A stretch of DNA of 64,000 bases from Salibaculum sp031581025 (lineage in GTDB: Bacteria > Pseudomonadota > Alphaproteobacteria > Rhodobacterales > Rhodobacteraceae): the NCBI RefSeq assembly GCF_031581025.1, contig NZ_JAVLCA010000011.1; one strand, 5' to 3'. Below the pieces are notes generated by a model that was not told the DNA's origin, did not search any database, and saw only the letters and a list, made by a program, of their open reading frames with translations. Of the stretch, positions 27,422 through 36,900 are shown piece after piece (position 1 is the first letter of the stretch; every line of letters begins with the position of its first letter). The position numbers and the translations under genes are program-made.

Positions 27422-27625
27422 CGTGTCGCGTCCTTCGAAATTCGGGAATTATTCACGGCTGCTCAGGTCGGTGCGGATTCCTCGGACACCTTTGCCCGGC
27501 GTCTCTGGCTTGGCTCAGAGCGCCGGGGTCGTAATTCGGATGATGGGCCGGGCATGTCTCATGTCTGGGCTGCTTATAGGCCCCGTCGCGGCAGGGGTAA
27601 AGTGGGAGGCACGGCAGGCCCGGGG

Positions 27626-28336
27626 TCAGGCCGCGAACAGCGTCCCCACACCGTAGGCGATTGCCGCGGCAGTGCCGCCGATCACGAAGGTCTCGGTGCC
27701 CGACCGCCACCAGGGCGCCAGCGACCAGCGGCTTTTCCAGACGCCAACGGCGAAGAATACCCCCATCGTCAGGCCGAACGACCAGCCGAACGGTGTCGCG
27801 ACCCCCAGAAGGAACGGCAGAAGCGGCACCATGCCGGCCAGCAGGAAGGCGGCGAAGGTCGCCAGCGCGGCCCGCATCGGCTGCGGCTCGACGATCGAAA
27901 GGCCGTATTCGCCTTCCATCATCAGGTCGATCCAGGCTTTCCGGTCGCCAGCGATGGCCGCCACGGCGTCCTCCAGCACGGAACCGTCCAGCCCCTTGGC
28001 ACGCAGGATCTCGCGTACCTCGCGCCGCTCGCCCTCGGGGTTGTCGCGGATATGGCGGGCCTCGACCGCGCGCAGGCGCTTGATCTCGTCCAGTTCGGAC
28101 TTGGTGCCCGAGTAATTGCCCGCCGCCATGGAAAATCCGTCGGCCAGGACATTGGCCAGTCCCAGTGCAACGATAATGAAGGGTGACAGCCCGGCACCCG
28201 CCACCCCCGCGACGATGGCAAGGGTCGTGACCGACCCGTCGATGGCCCCGTAGATCATGTCGCGCAGGTGGCCGCGCCCGGCGGGTGCGTTGATGCGGGC
28301 CTCCACCTCGGATTGGCTGTGTCCGTGTTCGTCCAT
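27626..28336 (-). CDS. VIT1/CCC1-family membrane protein (putative iron/manganese transporter)
   Basis: 236 aa. A VIT-type first half, RDMIYGAIDGSVTTLAIVAG and GLANVLADGFSMAAGNYSGTKSE (about residues 22-66), is followed by a charged cytoplasmic helical region (about 67-140) and three C-terminal hydrophobic helices. In plants and yeast this family moves Fe2+ or Mn2+ into vacuoles; bacterial members are thought to export these ions. The substrate here is inferred. ATG at 28334-28336 lacks a strong ribosome site. Divergent from the truncated haemoglobin gene with 69 bases between starts. About 204 bases to ileS hold no gene. Confidence 0.82.
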   Translation of the reverse strand: MDEHGHSQSEVEARINAPAGRGHLRDMIYGAIDGSVTTLAIVAGVAGAGLSPFIIVALGLANVLADGFSMAAGNYSGTKSELDEIKRLRAVEARHIRDNPEGERREVREILRAKGLDGSVLEDAVAAIAGDRKAWIDLMMEGEYGLSIVEPQPMRAALATFAAFLLAGMVPLLPFLLGVATPFGWSFGLTMGVFFAVGVWKSRWSLAPWWRSGTETFVIGGTAAAIAYGVGTLFAA

Positions 28337-28370
28337 GGGGGCAATATACACATCAGGCCGAGGCGCTGCC

Positions 28371-28384
28371 TTGTCCTGAATCAA
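28371..28384 (+). promoter_or_regulatory. Possible FNR/NnrR-like half-conserved site
   Basis: TTGTCCTGAATCAA matches TTGAT-N4-ATCAA at 8 of 10 defined positions (the right half is perfect). It lies in the short divergent gap between the VIT-like and haemoglobin genes. The centre is only 28 bases before the annotated haemoglobin start, which is close for activation unless translation begins at the downstream ATG (28424). Confidence 0.3.
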
Positions 28385-28405
28385 CCCCTTGGCCCGGCGC
28401 CGGGG

Positions 28406-28825
28406 ATGACCTATCCAGCCGCCATGCCGCTGCCGCCGAAATTCGATGTCTCGGAAGACGAGATTGCCCGCGTCGTCGCCCGCTTCTACGAGGCTGTCCG
28501 CGCTCATCCCGGGCTGGGCCCGGTCTTTGCCGTTCATGTCGACGACTGGCCGGCCCACGAAGAGAAGATCATCCGCTTCTGGTGCAACGCGATCCGGCAC
28601 GAGCGGGTGTATGACGGCAACCCGGTGCAAGTGCATGTGGCCGCCGGAAACGTCCGGCCCGGTATGTTCGAGACCTGGCTTGCGCTCTTCGATGCTGTGC
28701 TGAAGCAGGAACTGCCCGAGGCGCAGGCGCGGTCCTGGTCGGCGCTGGCGCACCGGATCGGGGCCAGCATGCGCGCCGCGGTGGTGGACCGTCAGAAACC
28801 CGGCGAGGTGCCGATCCTGCGATAG
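28406..28825 (+). CDS. Group III truncated haemoglobin
   Basis: 139 aa. Recognisable trHb pattern: FDVSEDEIARVVARFYEAVRA, HPGLGPVFAVHVDDWPAHEE and IIRFWCNAIRHERVYDGNPV, ending with a helix rich in Arg/Ala. Group III members bind O2 or NO and are linked to microaerobic or nitrosative stress. The ATG at 28406 has GGGG directly before it; a second ATG at 28424 is an equally possible start. Divergently arranged with a VIT/CCC1-like gene. Confidence 0.85.
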   Translation: MTYPAAMPLPPKFDVSEDEIARVVARFYEAVRAHPGLGPVFAVHVDDWPAHEEKIIRFWCNAIRHERVYDGNPVQVHVAAGNVRPGMFETWLALFDAVLKQELPEAQARSWSALAHRIGASMRAAVVDRQKPGEVPILR

Positions 28826-28836
28826 GACACCCCGAG

Positions 28837-29820
28837 TCAGGCTCGCGCGAACAGGCCCGTCAGCGCGCGCTTAACCATGCCGCTGACCGAAGGGCGCCTG
28901 AGGCTGCCGAAAGGCAGCGGGCGGCAGACCTCCATGGCGGCGACACCCACACGCGCGGTCAGGGCGCCATTCACCACGCCCTCGCCGAAGCGGCGCGAGA
29001 CCTTGGACAGCATCCCGCCACCCGCGACCGAACCGATCAGGTCATCGCCCACGGCCACCGCCCCCGTGGCCACGAGGTGCGCCAGCACCGACCGGGTCAG
29101 CCGCCAACTGCCCAGCGCGCCGGACTTGCCGCCGTAGATCTCGGCGATGCGGCGGATCATGCCGATGTTGGCCGCAAGCGCGGTGAAGATGTCCGCAAAG
29201 GCGAGGGGCACCACGGCCGTGACCGTGGCCACCCGGCGTGCGGCCGCCTCGACCTCTTGCCTCGCGCGCTTGTCGAGCGGATCCAGCAGCGCGGTTTCGG
29301 CCAGACCCAACAGCGCGTCGGCGTCCAGCACCTCGCCCCGCCGGTCGGTGAAGGCCGCGCGGCCCCAGGCGGTATCCTCGCGATCCTTGTAAAGCGCCAG
29401 CAGGTCCTCCGTCACCTCCTGCGCCGCGCTCAGTGATCCATCGGTCAAAGCCTGGGCGGCCCGCGATTGCAGCCGGTCCACCCGGCGCAGCCGCACCAAT
29501 GCGGCCAGTTCCCGCACCGCGATCAGCAAAAGGACAAGGCAGAATATGCCGGTCAGCCCCAGCGCCAGCGTGCCCAGCAGCGGCGACCGCGCCAGCAGCC
29601 CGGTGATGACGTCGTAGGCGGTGACCGAGGCGGCAAATCCCACCAGCGCGGCAAGGCTGCCCCAGAACCAGCGCGCCAGCCGCGATCCCCGCCCTGCCGC
29701 CAGATGTGCAGCGCTCTGCATGGCGGCGGCCTCGCCGCCGTCCTCGGGCACAGGCGGTGCGGCATCCGGCGCGATGGTCTCGCTCTCGTCCAGGTCGATC
29801 AGCACCGGCCTCTTGCTCAT
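28837..29820 (-). CDS. ycjF: YcjF-like TIGR01620/DUF697 membrane protein
   Basis: 327 aa. Acidic N-terminus, two membrane helices around residues 50-95 (FWGSLAALVGFAASVTAYDV; LGTLALGLTGIFCLVLLLIA), then a cytoplasmic DUF697 domain with ALAANIGMIRRIAEIYGGKS and a Gly-rich end (VGDDLIGSVAGGGMLSKVSR). Paired with ycjX, whose stop overlaps its start by 4 bases (ATGA). The YcjX-YcjF pair is stress-induced in enteric bacteria; the biochemical role is unclear. Confidence 0.9.
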   Translation of the reverse strand: MSKRPVLIDLDESETIAPDAAPPVPEDGGEAAAMQSAAHLAAGRGSRLARWFWGSLAALVGFAASVTAYDVITGLLARSPLLGTLALGLTGIFCLVLLLIAVRELAALVRLRRVDRLQSRAAQALTDGSLSAAQEVTEDLLALYKDREDTAWGRAAFTDRRGEVLDADALLGLAETALLDPLDKRARQEVEAAARRVATVTAVVPLAFADIFTALAANIGMIRRIAEIYGGKSGALGSWRLTRSVLAHLVATGAVAVGDDLIGSVAGGGMLSKVSRRFGEGVVNGALTARVGVAAMEVCRPLPFGSLRRPSVSGMVKRALTGLFARA

Positions 29821-31232
29821 AGCCTGTCCCCCAGCAGGAATTGTGCCGCCCGGTCCAGCCGGATGTGCGGCGGCCCCTCGCCCGGCTTCAGCGTCAAGGG
29901 CAGCGGCGCAAAGCGCATCACCTCATAGTCCGCGTCCAGCCAGGCCGCGGCGCCCTTGCGCGCGGGGGCCAGCAGGTGGGCGGGGTCTTCGGGCAGGGCG
30001 CCGGGGTGAAAGGCCGCGCGCTTGTCCGTGCCCAGAAGCCGGCCCCGGACCACTGCAAGCTCGGCCCCGTCATGGGGCACGCGGTCCTCGTCCGTGGCGC
30101 GCAGGGCAGCGATGGACATGGCGCGTACCTCGGCCCCGGCAAAGGCCGCCCGGTCGCGGGCGCCACGCAGCAGGCTCTCGGTGATCGCGGTCAACCGCGG
30201 GTGCTGTTCGTGGTGCAGATGATCGGCCTTGGTCGCGGCGAACAAAATCCGGTCGATGCGGCGCCCCATGAGCAGGCGGCTGAGCACATCGTTCCGCCCG
30301 GGCCGGAAGGCCGTAAGGATGTCGGCCATAGCGCGGCGCAGGTCCTCGACCGCGCGCGGGCCCGCATGAATCGCCCCCAGCACATCGACCAGCACGATCT
30401 GCCGGTCGATCCGGGCGAAATGATCCCGGAAGAAGGGCCTCACGACATTGCGCTTGTAGCTGTCGAAGCGGCGTTCGAATTCCCGCCATAGGCTGCGGCG
30501 GCCCGGCCTGTCGACCGGCGGCAGCGGCGCGAAGGTCAGCACGGGCGAGCCTTCCAGATCACCCGGCAGCATGAAGCGCCCCGGCGTGCAGTCTGAATAA
30601 CCCGCCTCGCGCGCGGCGTTCAGATGCGCGGTATAGGTCCGGGCCAGCCCCTGCGCCACGGGTTCTTCGAGCACCCCCGCGGGATCGGTGGCGCTCAGCT
30701 GCCCCAGGTAGTCGGCGCCGCCGGGCCGATCCTCGATCCGGGCCAGCACCTCGGCCGACCAGCTGGCGAAGTCCTTGTCCAGAAGCGACAGGTCCAGCAG
30801 CCATTCGCCGGGGTAATCCACGATGTCCAGATGCACCGTCCGCGGCCCCTGGACCGATCCGATCAGCCCGCCCGGCTGCACCTTCAACGACAGGCGCAGC
30901 TCGGAGATGCGGCGCGTGCTTTCGGGCCATAGGGGCGCGCGCGCGGTCAGGTCGGCTAGGTGCGCCTCGTAGTCGAAACGCGGCACCGTGTCGTCGGGCT
31001 GCGGTTGCAGATAGGCCGCCCGGATCGCCCCGCTGGCCGCCGGCTGGAACTGTGGCATCCGCCCCCGGTCCAACAGATTGGCCACCAGTGAGGTGATGAA
31101 AACGGTCTTGCCCGCGCGGCTCAGGCCCGTGACGCCAAGCCGGATCACCTGGTCGGTGAAGGGTGCGGCGAGGGTGCCGGTCACCCCCTCCACGCCCCGC
31201 GAAATTCCCTCTGCGAGCGTCGAAAGACCCAC
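29817..31232 (-). CDS. ycjX: YcjX-family P-loop GTPase-like protein
   Basis: 471 aa DUF463 protein. P-loop GLSRAGKTVFITSLVANLLD (residues 35-54), HLDIVDYPGEWLLDLSLL with a DxxG-like switch (around 133-150), KADHLHHEQHPRL near 330 and the closing RLDRAAQFLLGDRL. GTG start at 31230-31232 preceded by AGGAAAGG. Translationally coupled to the membrane partner ycjF. Divergent from truA. Confidence 0.92.
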   Translation of the reverse strand: MGLSTLAEGISRGVEGVTGTLAAPFTDQVIRLGVTGLSRAGKTVFITSLVANLLDRGRMPQFQPAASGAIRAAYLQPQPDDTVPRFDYEAHLADLTARAPLWPESTRRISELRLSLKVQPGGLIGSVQGPRTVHLDIVDYPGEWLLDLSLLDKDFASWSAEVLARIEDRPGGADYLGQLSATDPAGVLEEPVAQGLARTYTAHLNAAREAGYSDCTPGRFMLPGDLEGSPVLTFAPLPPVDRPGRRSLWREFERRFDSYKRNVVRPFFRDHFARIDRQIVLVDVLGAIHAGPRAVEDLRRAMADILTAFRPGRNDVLSRLLMGRRIDRILFAATKADHLHHEQHPRLTAITESLLRGARDRAAFAGAEVRAMSIAALRATDEDRVPHDGAELAVVRGRLLGTDKRAAFHPGALPEDPAHLLAPARKGAAAWLDADYEVMRFAPLPLTLKPGEGPPHIRLDRAAQFLLGDRL

Positions 31233-31330
31233 CGCCGCCCCTTTCCTGGCCGTTCGGTGCGAAGATAAGGGGGCGGCCGGGCAATGTGTAGGGATTGATT
31301 TCGCCCCCGCCTGCGCCTAAGGCCCCGGCC

Positions 31331-32104
31331 ATGCCTCGCTATGCGCTCAAGATCGAGTACAACGGCCAGCCGTTTTCCGGCTGGCAGCGCCAGACCGACC
31401 TGGCCACGGTGCAGGGCACCATCGAGACGGCCCTGGCCCGGCTTTCGCCCGGCCCCCATGCCATCGCGGGGGCGGGCCGGACAGATGCCGGGGTTCATGC
31501 CCTGGGCCAGGTGGCGCATTGCGACCTGGACAAGGACTGGGACCCGTTCCGCCTGTCCGAGGCCCTCAACTACCACCTGCGGCCCGCCCCGGTCGCGATC
31601 ACCGCCTGCGCGCGGGTGGACGGCGACTGGCACGCGCGGTTCTCGGCCCTCGAACGGCGCTATCTCTTTCGACTGGTGGCGCGCCGCGCGCCGCTGACCT
31701 TCGAGAAGGGCCGCGCCTGGCGGGTGCCGCAGAGGCTCGACCCGGAGGCGATGCGCGCAGGCGCAGCGCACCTCGTGGGACGGCACGATTTCACCACCTT
31801 CCGGTCCTCGATCTGCCAAGCCGACAGCCCGGTCAAGACGCTGGACGCGCTGGAGATCGAGCATCACCCCCGCCCCGAGGGCGGCATGGAGGTCCTGTTC
31901 CATGTCCGCGCGCGGTCCTTCCTGCACAACCAGGTGCGCAGCTTCGTGGGCACGCTCGAACGGGTCGGCGCCGGGGCCTGGGAGCCCGGCCGGGTGAAGA
32001 CGGCGCTCGAGGCCCGCAGCCGCGACGCCTGCGGCCCGGTCTGCCCGCCCGACGGGCTCTACCTAGCCGGGGTCGGCTATCCGCAGGACCCTTTCGCACC
32101 CTGA
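31331..32104 (+). CDS. truA: tRNA pseudouridine(38-40) synthase TruA
   Basis: 257 aa. Catalytic Asp52 in GRTDAGVHALGQVAH; other motifs are KIEYNGQPFSGWQRQ near the N-terminus and RARSFLHNQVRSFVGTL near residue 200. It isomerises U38-U40 in the tRNA anticodon arm. ATG 31331 chosen because an ATG 12 codons earlier gives a Pro-rich non-homologous lead. Confidence 0.97.
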   Translation: MPRYALKIEYNGQPFSGWQRQTDLATVQGTIETALARLSPGPHAIAGAGRTDAGVHALGQVAHCDLDKDWDPFRLSEALNYHLRPAPVAITACARVDGDWHARFSALERRYLFRLVARRAPLTFEKGRAWRVPQRLDPEAMRAGAAHLVGRHDFTTFRSSICQADSPVKTLDALEIEHHPRPEGGMEVLFHVRARSFLHNQVRSFVGTLERVGAGAWEPGRVKTALEARSRDACGPVCPPDGLYLAGVGYPQDPFAP

Positions 32105-32202
32105 GGGCGGCAAGGCCCCGCCTGATTGTACGGTTTCGCGTTTCCCCACTGCGCTGTCCACGTTACATTCATCGCAACAGGCTGCACTTGTTGGGGGTTT
32201 GC

Positions 32203-33990
32203 GTGCGTCTTCTGACCGGTTTCATCGCCGTCACGATCTGGCTCTGGCCGCTCTGGGCTGCCGCACAGGAGGTGCGCCTGACCCTGCAAGGTGGCGATCG
32301 AGCGCTGGAGTCACAACTGCGGAACGCGTCGCTTCTGGTCGCGCTGGAGCGTGACGGCGCCGAGGCTCCGCAGGATTACCTGGCAGCTGCCCGGGCCGAC
32401 TACGAGCGTCTTCTGACCGGACTGTACCGGGCTGGGCACTATGGCGGCACGATCTCGATCCAAGTGGACGGGCAAGAGGCGGTGACGCTGGACCCGCTGC
32501 TACCGCGCGCCTCGGTCGAGCGGGTTGACCTGCGTATCAAAACCGGTCCGCGCTTCCGCTTTGGCCGCACCCAGGTGGCCCCCATCACATCCGACACGAC
32601 CCTGCCGGAGGCTCTCGCTACCGGGCTACCCGCGCGCAGCGACGTGATCCGCGATGCCACCCGCACCGCCGTGGCGGGCTGGCGCGCCGAGGGGCACGCC
32701 CTGGCCGCGCCCAGCGACCAGGACATCAGGGCCAACCACCCGGAACTGGAACTGGACGTCGTCGTCCGGATCGCCCCCGGCCCGGTGCTGCGCTACGGCG
32801 AGATCGACGTGACCGGGACCGAGCGCAGCCGCCCCGACCGCGTCCGCGCCATCGCCGGTCTGCGCCCCGGTGACCGCTTCGATCCCGAGGCCATCGCCCG
32901 GGCCGAGGCCAACCTGCGCCGCACCGGGGCCTTCGCCTCGGCCACGGTGATCGAGGGCGAGGAGGCCGGCGCCGACGACACCCTGCCCATGGCACTGCGC
33001 ATTGTCGAACAACCGCTGCGGCGGCTCGGCTTCGGGGCCGAGTATTCAACCGTTTCGGGGCTGACGCTCTCGGGGTTCTGGCTGCATCGCAACCTGCTTG
33101 GCGGCGCCGAACGCCTGCGTGTCGAGGCCGAGGTCGCGGGCCTTGAGGGGGCCACCGGGGGCATCGACTACGGCCTGTCGACCAGTTATCTGCGCCCGGC
33201 GACCTTCCGCTCGGACGTCGATTTCTATGCGAATCTCGGGATCGAGCAGCGCGACGAGCCGCAGTTCTTCGAACGCAGGATCAATGCCGAGGCGGGCTTT
33301 ATCCGCCGCATCCGCGAGGAGGCCGTGATCGAGCTTGGCCTGGGCTACAGCGCGGGCGAGGTCGAGGATTCGCAAGGGACGCGCCGCTACCAGGTCCTGA
33401 CCTTGCCCATCAAGGGCACCCGTGACCGCCGCAACGACGAATTCGACGCCACATCGGGCTACTTCGCCAACCTCGAGATCATGCCCTTCCTCGGTCTGAC
33501 AGGCAGCGGCAACGGGGTGCGGGTCTACGGCGACGGGCGCGTCTATCGCAGTTTCGGGGCCGAAGACCGCGTCACCTTCGCCCTGCGTGGCCAGGCCGGT
33601 GGGGTCTGGGGTGCGGATGCTGTGGACGTGCCCGCCAGCTTCTTGTTCTTCTCGGGCGGCGGCGGCACGGTGCGCGGCCAGCCGTTCCAGTCGCTCGCGG
33701 TGGATCTGGGCGGCGGCAACGAGATCGGCGGGCGCGCCTTCGTGGGCGCCCAGGCCGAGGCCCGCGTTGGCATCACCGAGAGCATCGGCCTCGTGGGCTT
33801 CTACGACACCGGATTCATCGGGGCCGACGCATTTGATTTCGGCAGCGGCGACTGGCAATCGGGCGCCGGTTTGGGGCTGCGCTACGACACCGGCATCGGG
33901 CCGATCCGGTTGGATCTCGCCACCCCTGCGAGCGGCCCGGAGGCGGCTGAACGCGTGGAAATCTACATCGGGATCGGGCAGGCCTTCTGA
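32203..33990 (+). CDS. tamA: TamA, outer-membrane assembly barrel (Omp85/BamA family)
   Basis: 595 aa. GTG start at 32203 after GGGGG; signal peptide RLLTGFIAVTIWLWPLWAAA is cleaved before QEV. Three POTRA-type domains follow (about residues 25-255; PGPVLRYGEIDVTGTERSRP is typical), then a 16-strand barrel domain with FFSGGGGTVRGQPFQSLAVD, which is the family's VRGY-like conserved loop, and a C-terminal strand ending in Phe (EIYIGIGQAF). TamA works with TamB to move material to the outer membrane. Stop overlaps the tamB start by one base (TGATG). Confidence 0.93.
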   Translation: MRLLTGFIAVTIWLWPLWAAAQEVRLTLQGGDRALESQLRNASLLVALERDGAEAPQDYLAAARADYERLLTGLYRAGHYGGTISIQVDGQEAVTLDPLLPRASVERVDLRIKTGPRFRFGRTQVAPITSDTTLPEALATGLPARSDVIRDATRTAVAGWRAEGHALAAPSDQDIRANHPELELDVVVRIAPGPVLRYGEIDVTGTERSRPDRVRAIAGLRPGDRFDPEAIARAEANLRRTGAFASATVIEGEEAGADDTLPMALRIVEQPLRRLGFGAEYSTVSGLTLSGFWLHRNLLGGAERLRVEAEVAGLEGATGGIDYGLSTSYLRPATFRSDVDFYANLGIEQRDEPQFFERRINAEAGFIRRIREEAVIELGLGYSAGEVEDSQGTRRYQVLTLPIKGTRDRRNDEFDATSGYFANLEIMPFLGLTGSGNGVRVYGDGRVYRSFGAEDRVTFALRGQAGGVWGADAVDVPASFLFFSGGGGTVRGQPFQSLAVDLGGGNEIGGRAFVGAQAEARVGITESIGLVGFYDTGFIGADAFDFGSGDWQSGAGLGLRYDTGIGPIRLDLATPASGPEAAERVEIYIGIGQAF

Positions 33991-36900
33991 TGCGGTATCT
34001 CCTTCTGACCTTCTGTCTTTTGCTGGGCACGTCAGCCCTGGCCCAACAGGCCGAGGACGACCGCGGGTTCCTGACCGGGCTGATCGAGGACGCGGTCTCG
34101 GACCTGGGCCGCGAGGTGCGGCTCATGGGCTTCGAAGGGGCGCTGTCCTCGCGCGCGACGGTTCAGGCGATCACGATCGCCGACGAGACCGGCGTCTGGC
34201 TGCGGCTAGAAGAGGTCGGCCTGCAGTGGACTCGCTCGGCCCTGCTGTCAGGCCAGATCCAGATCGAGGAACTGGCCGCCGAGCGGATCATCCTGAGCCG
34301 GGTGCCGGAACCGGCGGGCGGCGCGGCGGTGCCCAGCGCGCAGGCCACGCCCTTTTTCCTGCCCGACCTGCCGGTCTCGGTCGAGATCGGCGAGGTCCGC
34401 GCCGAACGGATCGAGATCGCCGAGGTCTTTCTCGGCGAACCCCTCGCGGCGCGGCTGCAAGGGGCCCTGTCGCTGGTCGACGGGCTGGCCGATGCCGAAT
34501 TGACGCTGGCGCGGGTGGACGACAAGATCGGGCGCTTCGTCCTCGATACCCGTTATGATGAGTCCGCGGGGCAACTGGCGCTGTCGCTTCTGGCCGAAGA
34601 GGGAAAGGGCGGCATCGCCGCCCGGATGCTTGGCCTGCCTGACCGGCCCGCCCTGCGCCTTGAGATCACGGGCGACGCCCCGATCAGCGCCTTCGACGCC
34701 GAGCTTGCCCTGTCCACCGACGGGGCCGAACGTGTGATGGGCCGGTTTCAGCTGGGCCATGAGGGCGGCGCGGCGGAAACCGTCCCGGCCGAGACAGCCC
34801 CGGACGAGACCTGGTTCAACCTGGCCCTGACCGGTGATTTGCGGCCCTTGTTGCAGGAGGACTACCACCCTTTCTTCGGGCCCTCGTCCAGCCTGCTGGC
34901 CTTTGGGCTGCGCGATGGCGACGGGGCGCTGGACCTGACCTCGCTTTCGATCGAGGCCGAGCAACTGACGCTTGGCGGCTCGGCCCGGATCGGGGCGGGG
35001 GGCTGGCCCGAGGCCTTCGATTTGACCGGCCGCATGGCGGCGGCGGATGGCGAGCCGGTGCGCCTGCCCGTCTCGGGGCCCCGGACCGAGATCGCCTCTG
35101 CCGACATCGACCTGCGATACGAGACCGCAGCGGGCGAGCGCTGGCGGGGGCGCTTCACGGCGCGGGATCTGGATCATCCCGAGCTGTCGGTCGATCGGCT
35201 GACCCTTCGCGGGCAGGGCACGATTGCCGAGGGCGCAGGCGCGGACCTTGGGCGGTTCAGCGCCGATCTGGACTATGCCGCCACGGGACTCACGCTGACC
35301 GACCCCGCCCAGGCCCGGGCGCTGGGCTCGGACATCCGCGGCAGCCTGCGCTTTGCCCGGCAGGAGGGCGAGCCTTTCGAGGTCGAGGCCCTGACCCTTC
35401 GGGGCGCGGGGCTGTCGGCACAGGCCAATGCCACGGTCCGCGGGCCTGACGTGCGCTTTCGCACCCGCACTGCGGCACGGATCACGGCCGAGGATTTCGG
35501 CCGCTTCTCGGGGCTGGTCGGTCGGCCGCTGCAGGGCGACGGGCAGATCGCACTTTCGGGCAGGCTGCAGCCCTTCGACGGGATTTTCGACATCGACCTG
35601 AGCGCCCGGACAGGTGACCTCGGGCTTGGCATCGCGCAGGTCGACCCGCTGCTGACCGGTGAGACGCGCCTGTCGCTGCGCGCCGCCCGCAACGAGAGCG
35701 GCACCCGCCTGGACGACCTGGACCTGCGCGGCGAACACCTGAGCGCCGATGCCAGCGCCGAGATCACGGGCGATGCGGCCAGCGGGACCGTTGCCGCCCG
35801 GATCACCGACATGGGCCGGATCGACTCCGCCCTGCAGGGGCCGGGCACCTTCGACGCGGACCTGCGCACCGACGCGGCCGGCGTCGTCACGACCGAGGCC
35901 GTGCTGATCGCCCCCGATACCCGGCTTGATGCCGATGTCACCGCCACCCCCGAGGGCGCGGGCTATGCCGTGACGGGCCTTGCCGTGCTCGAGGCCGGCG
36001 ACCTGTCGCGGGTCGCGGGCCTCACGGGGTTGCGGCTGGGCGGGGCCATGACGCTCGAGGCGCGCGGAGACTACGCCACCGAGACCGGCGCGGCGCAGGC
36101 TGGTCTGACAGTCACCACGCAGAACCTGCGCGCCGGGCCGGCGGGGCTCGATCCGCTGCTGCGCGGCGCGGGCGAGTTGCGGGCCGAGTTCGACCAGGGC
36201 CCGACCGGGCGCATCGCCCTGAGCGGGTTGCGCGCGCGCTTTCCCAATATCAGTGCGGATGGCGACGTGGACATCGCCGACGACGGGCTCGCCCGCGCCG
36301 ACCTGGACCTGCGGCTGGCCGATGTCGGGCTGCTGGCCCCGGATTTCGCCGGACCCGCCACAGCCCGGATCGAGGCCGCGCAGGACGCGCGCGGCTGGCA
36401 GGTCTCGGGCAGCGGCAGCGGCCCGGCGGGCACCACCGGGCAGGCCGATGGCCGGATCGGCAACGATGGTCAACTGGCGCTGAACCTGGTCGGGCAGGCC
36501 CCGCTGGGGCTGGCCAATGCCTTCATCGCGCCGCGCCAGATCAGCGGGCTGGCCCGCTACGACCTGTCGGTGAACGGTCCTCCGCGCCCGGCGTCGCTGT
36601 CGGGCGCGGTGACGCTCTCCGATGGGCGCCTGACCGCTCCGAACCTGGGCCAGGCGATCGAGGCGCTATCCGGCCGCGTCCGCGTTAACAGTGGGCTGGC
36701 GCAACTGGACCTGACGGGCGACCTGGCCGCGGGCGGGCAGATCGTGGCCGGGGGCAGCATCGGGTTGTCGACCCCCAACACCGCCGACCTGCGTCTGGAG
36801 TTGCAGCGCGCCCGCCTGCGCGATCCCGCCCTTTACGAAACGCGGGCAACCGGCACCATCCGCGTGACCGGGCCACTGCGCGGGGGCGCGCGCCTCAGCG

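Noticed and set aside
34248..36473. 741-codon minus-strand ORF inside tamB
   Set aside because: Antisense shadow. The plus strand has the beta-repeat TamB pattern and is one base from tamA.
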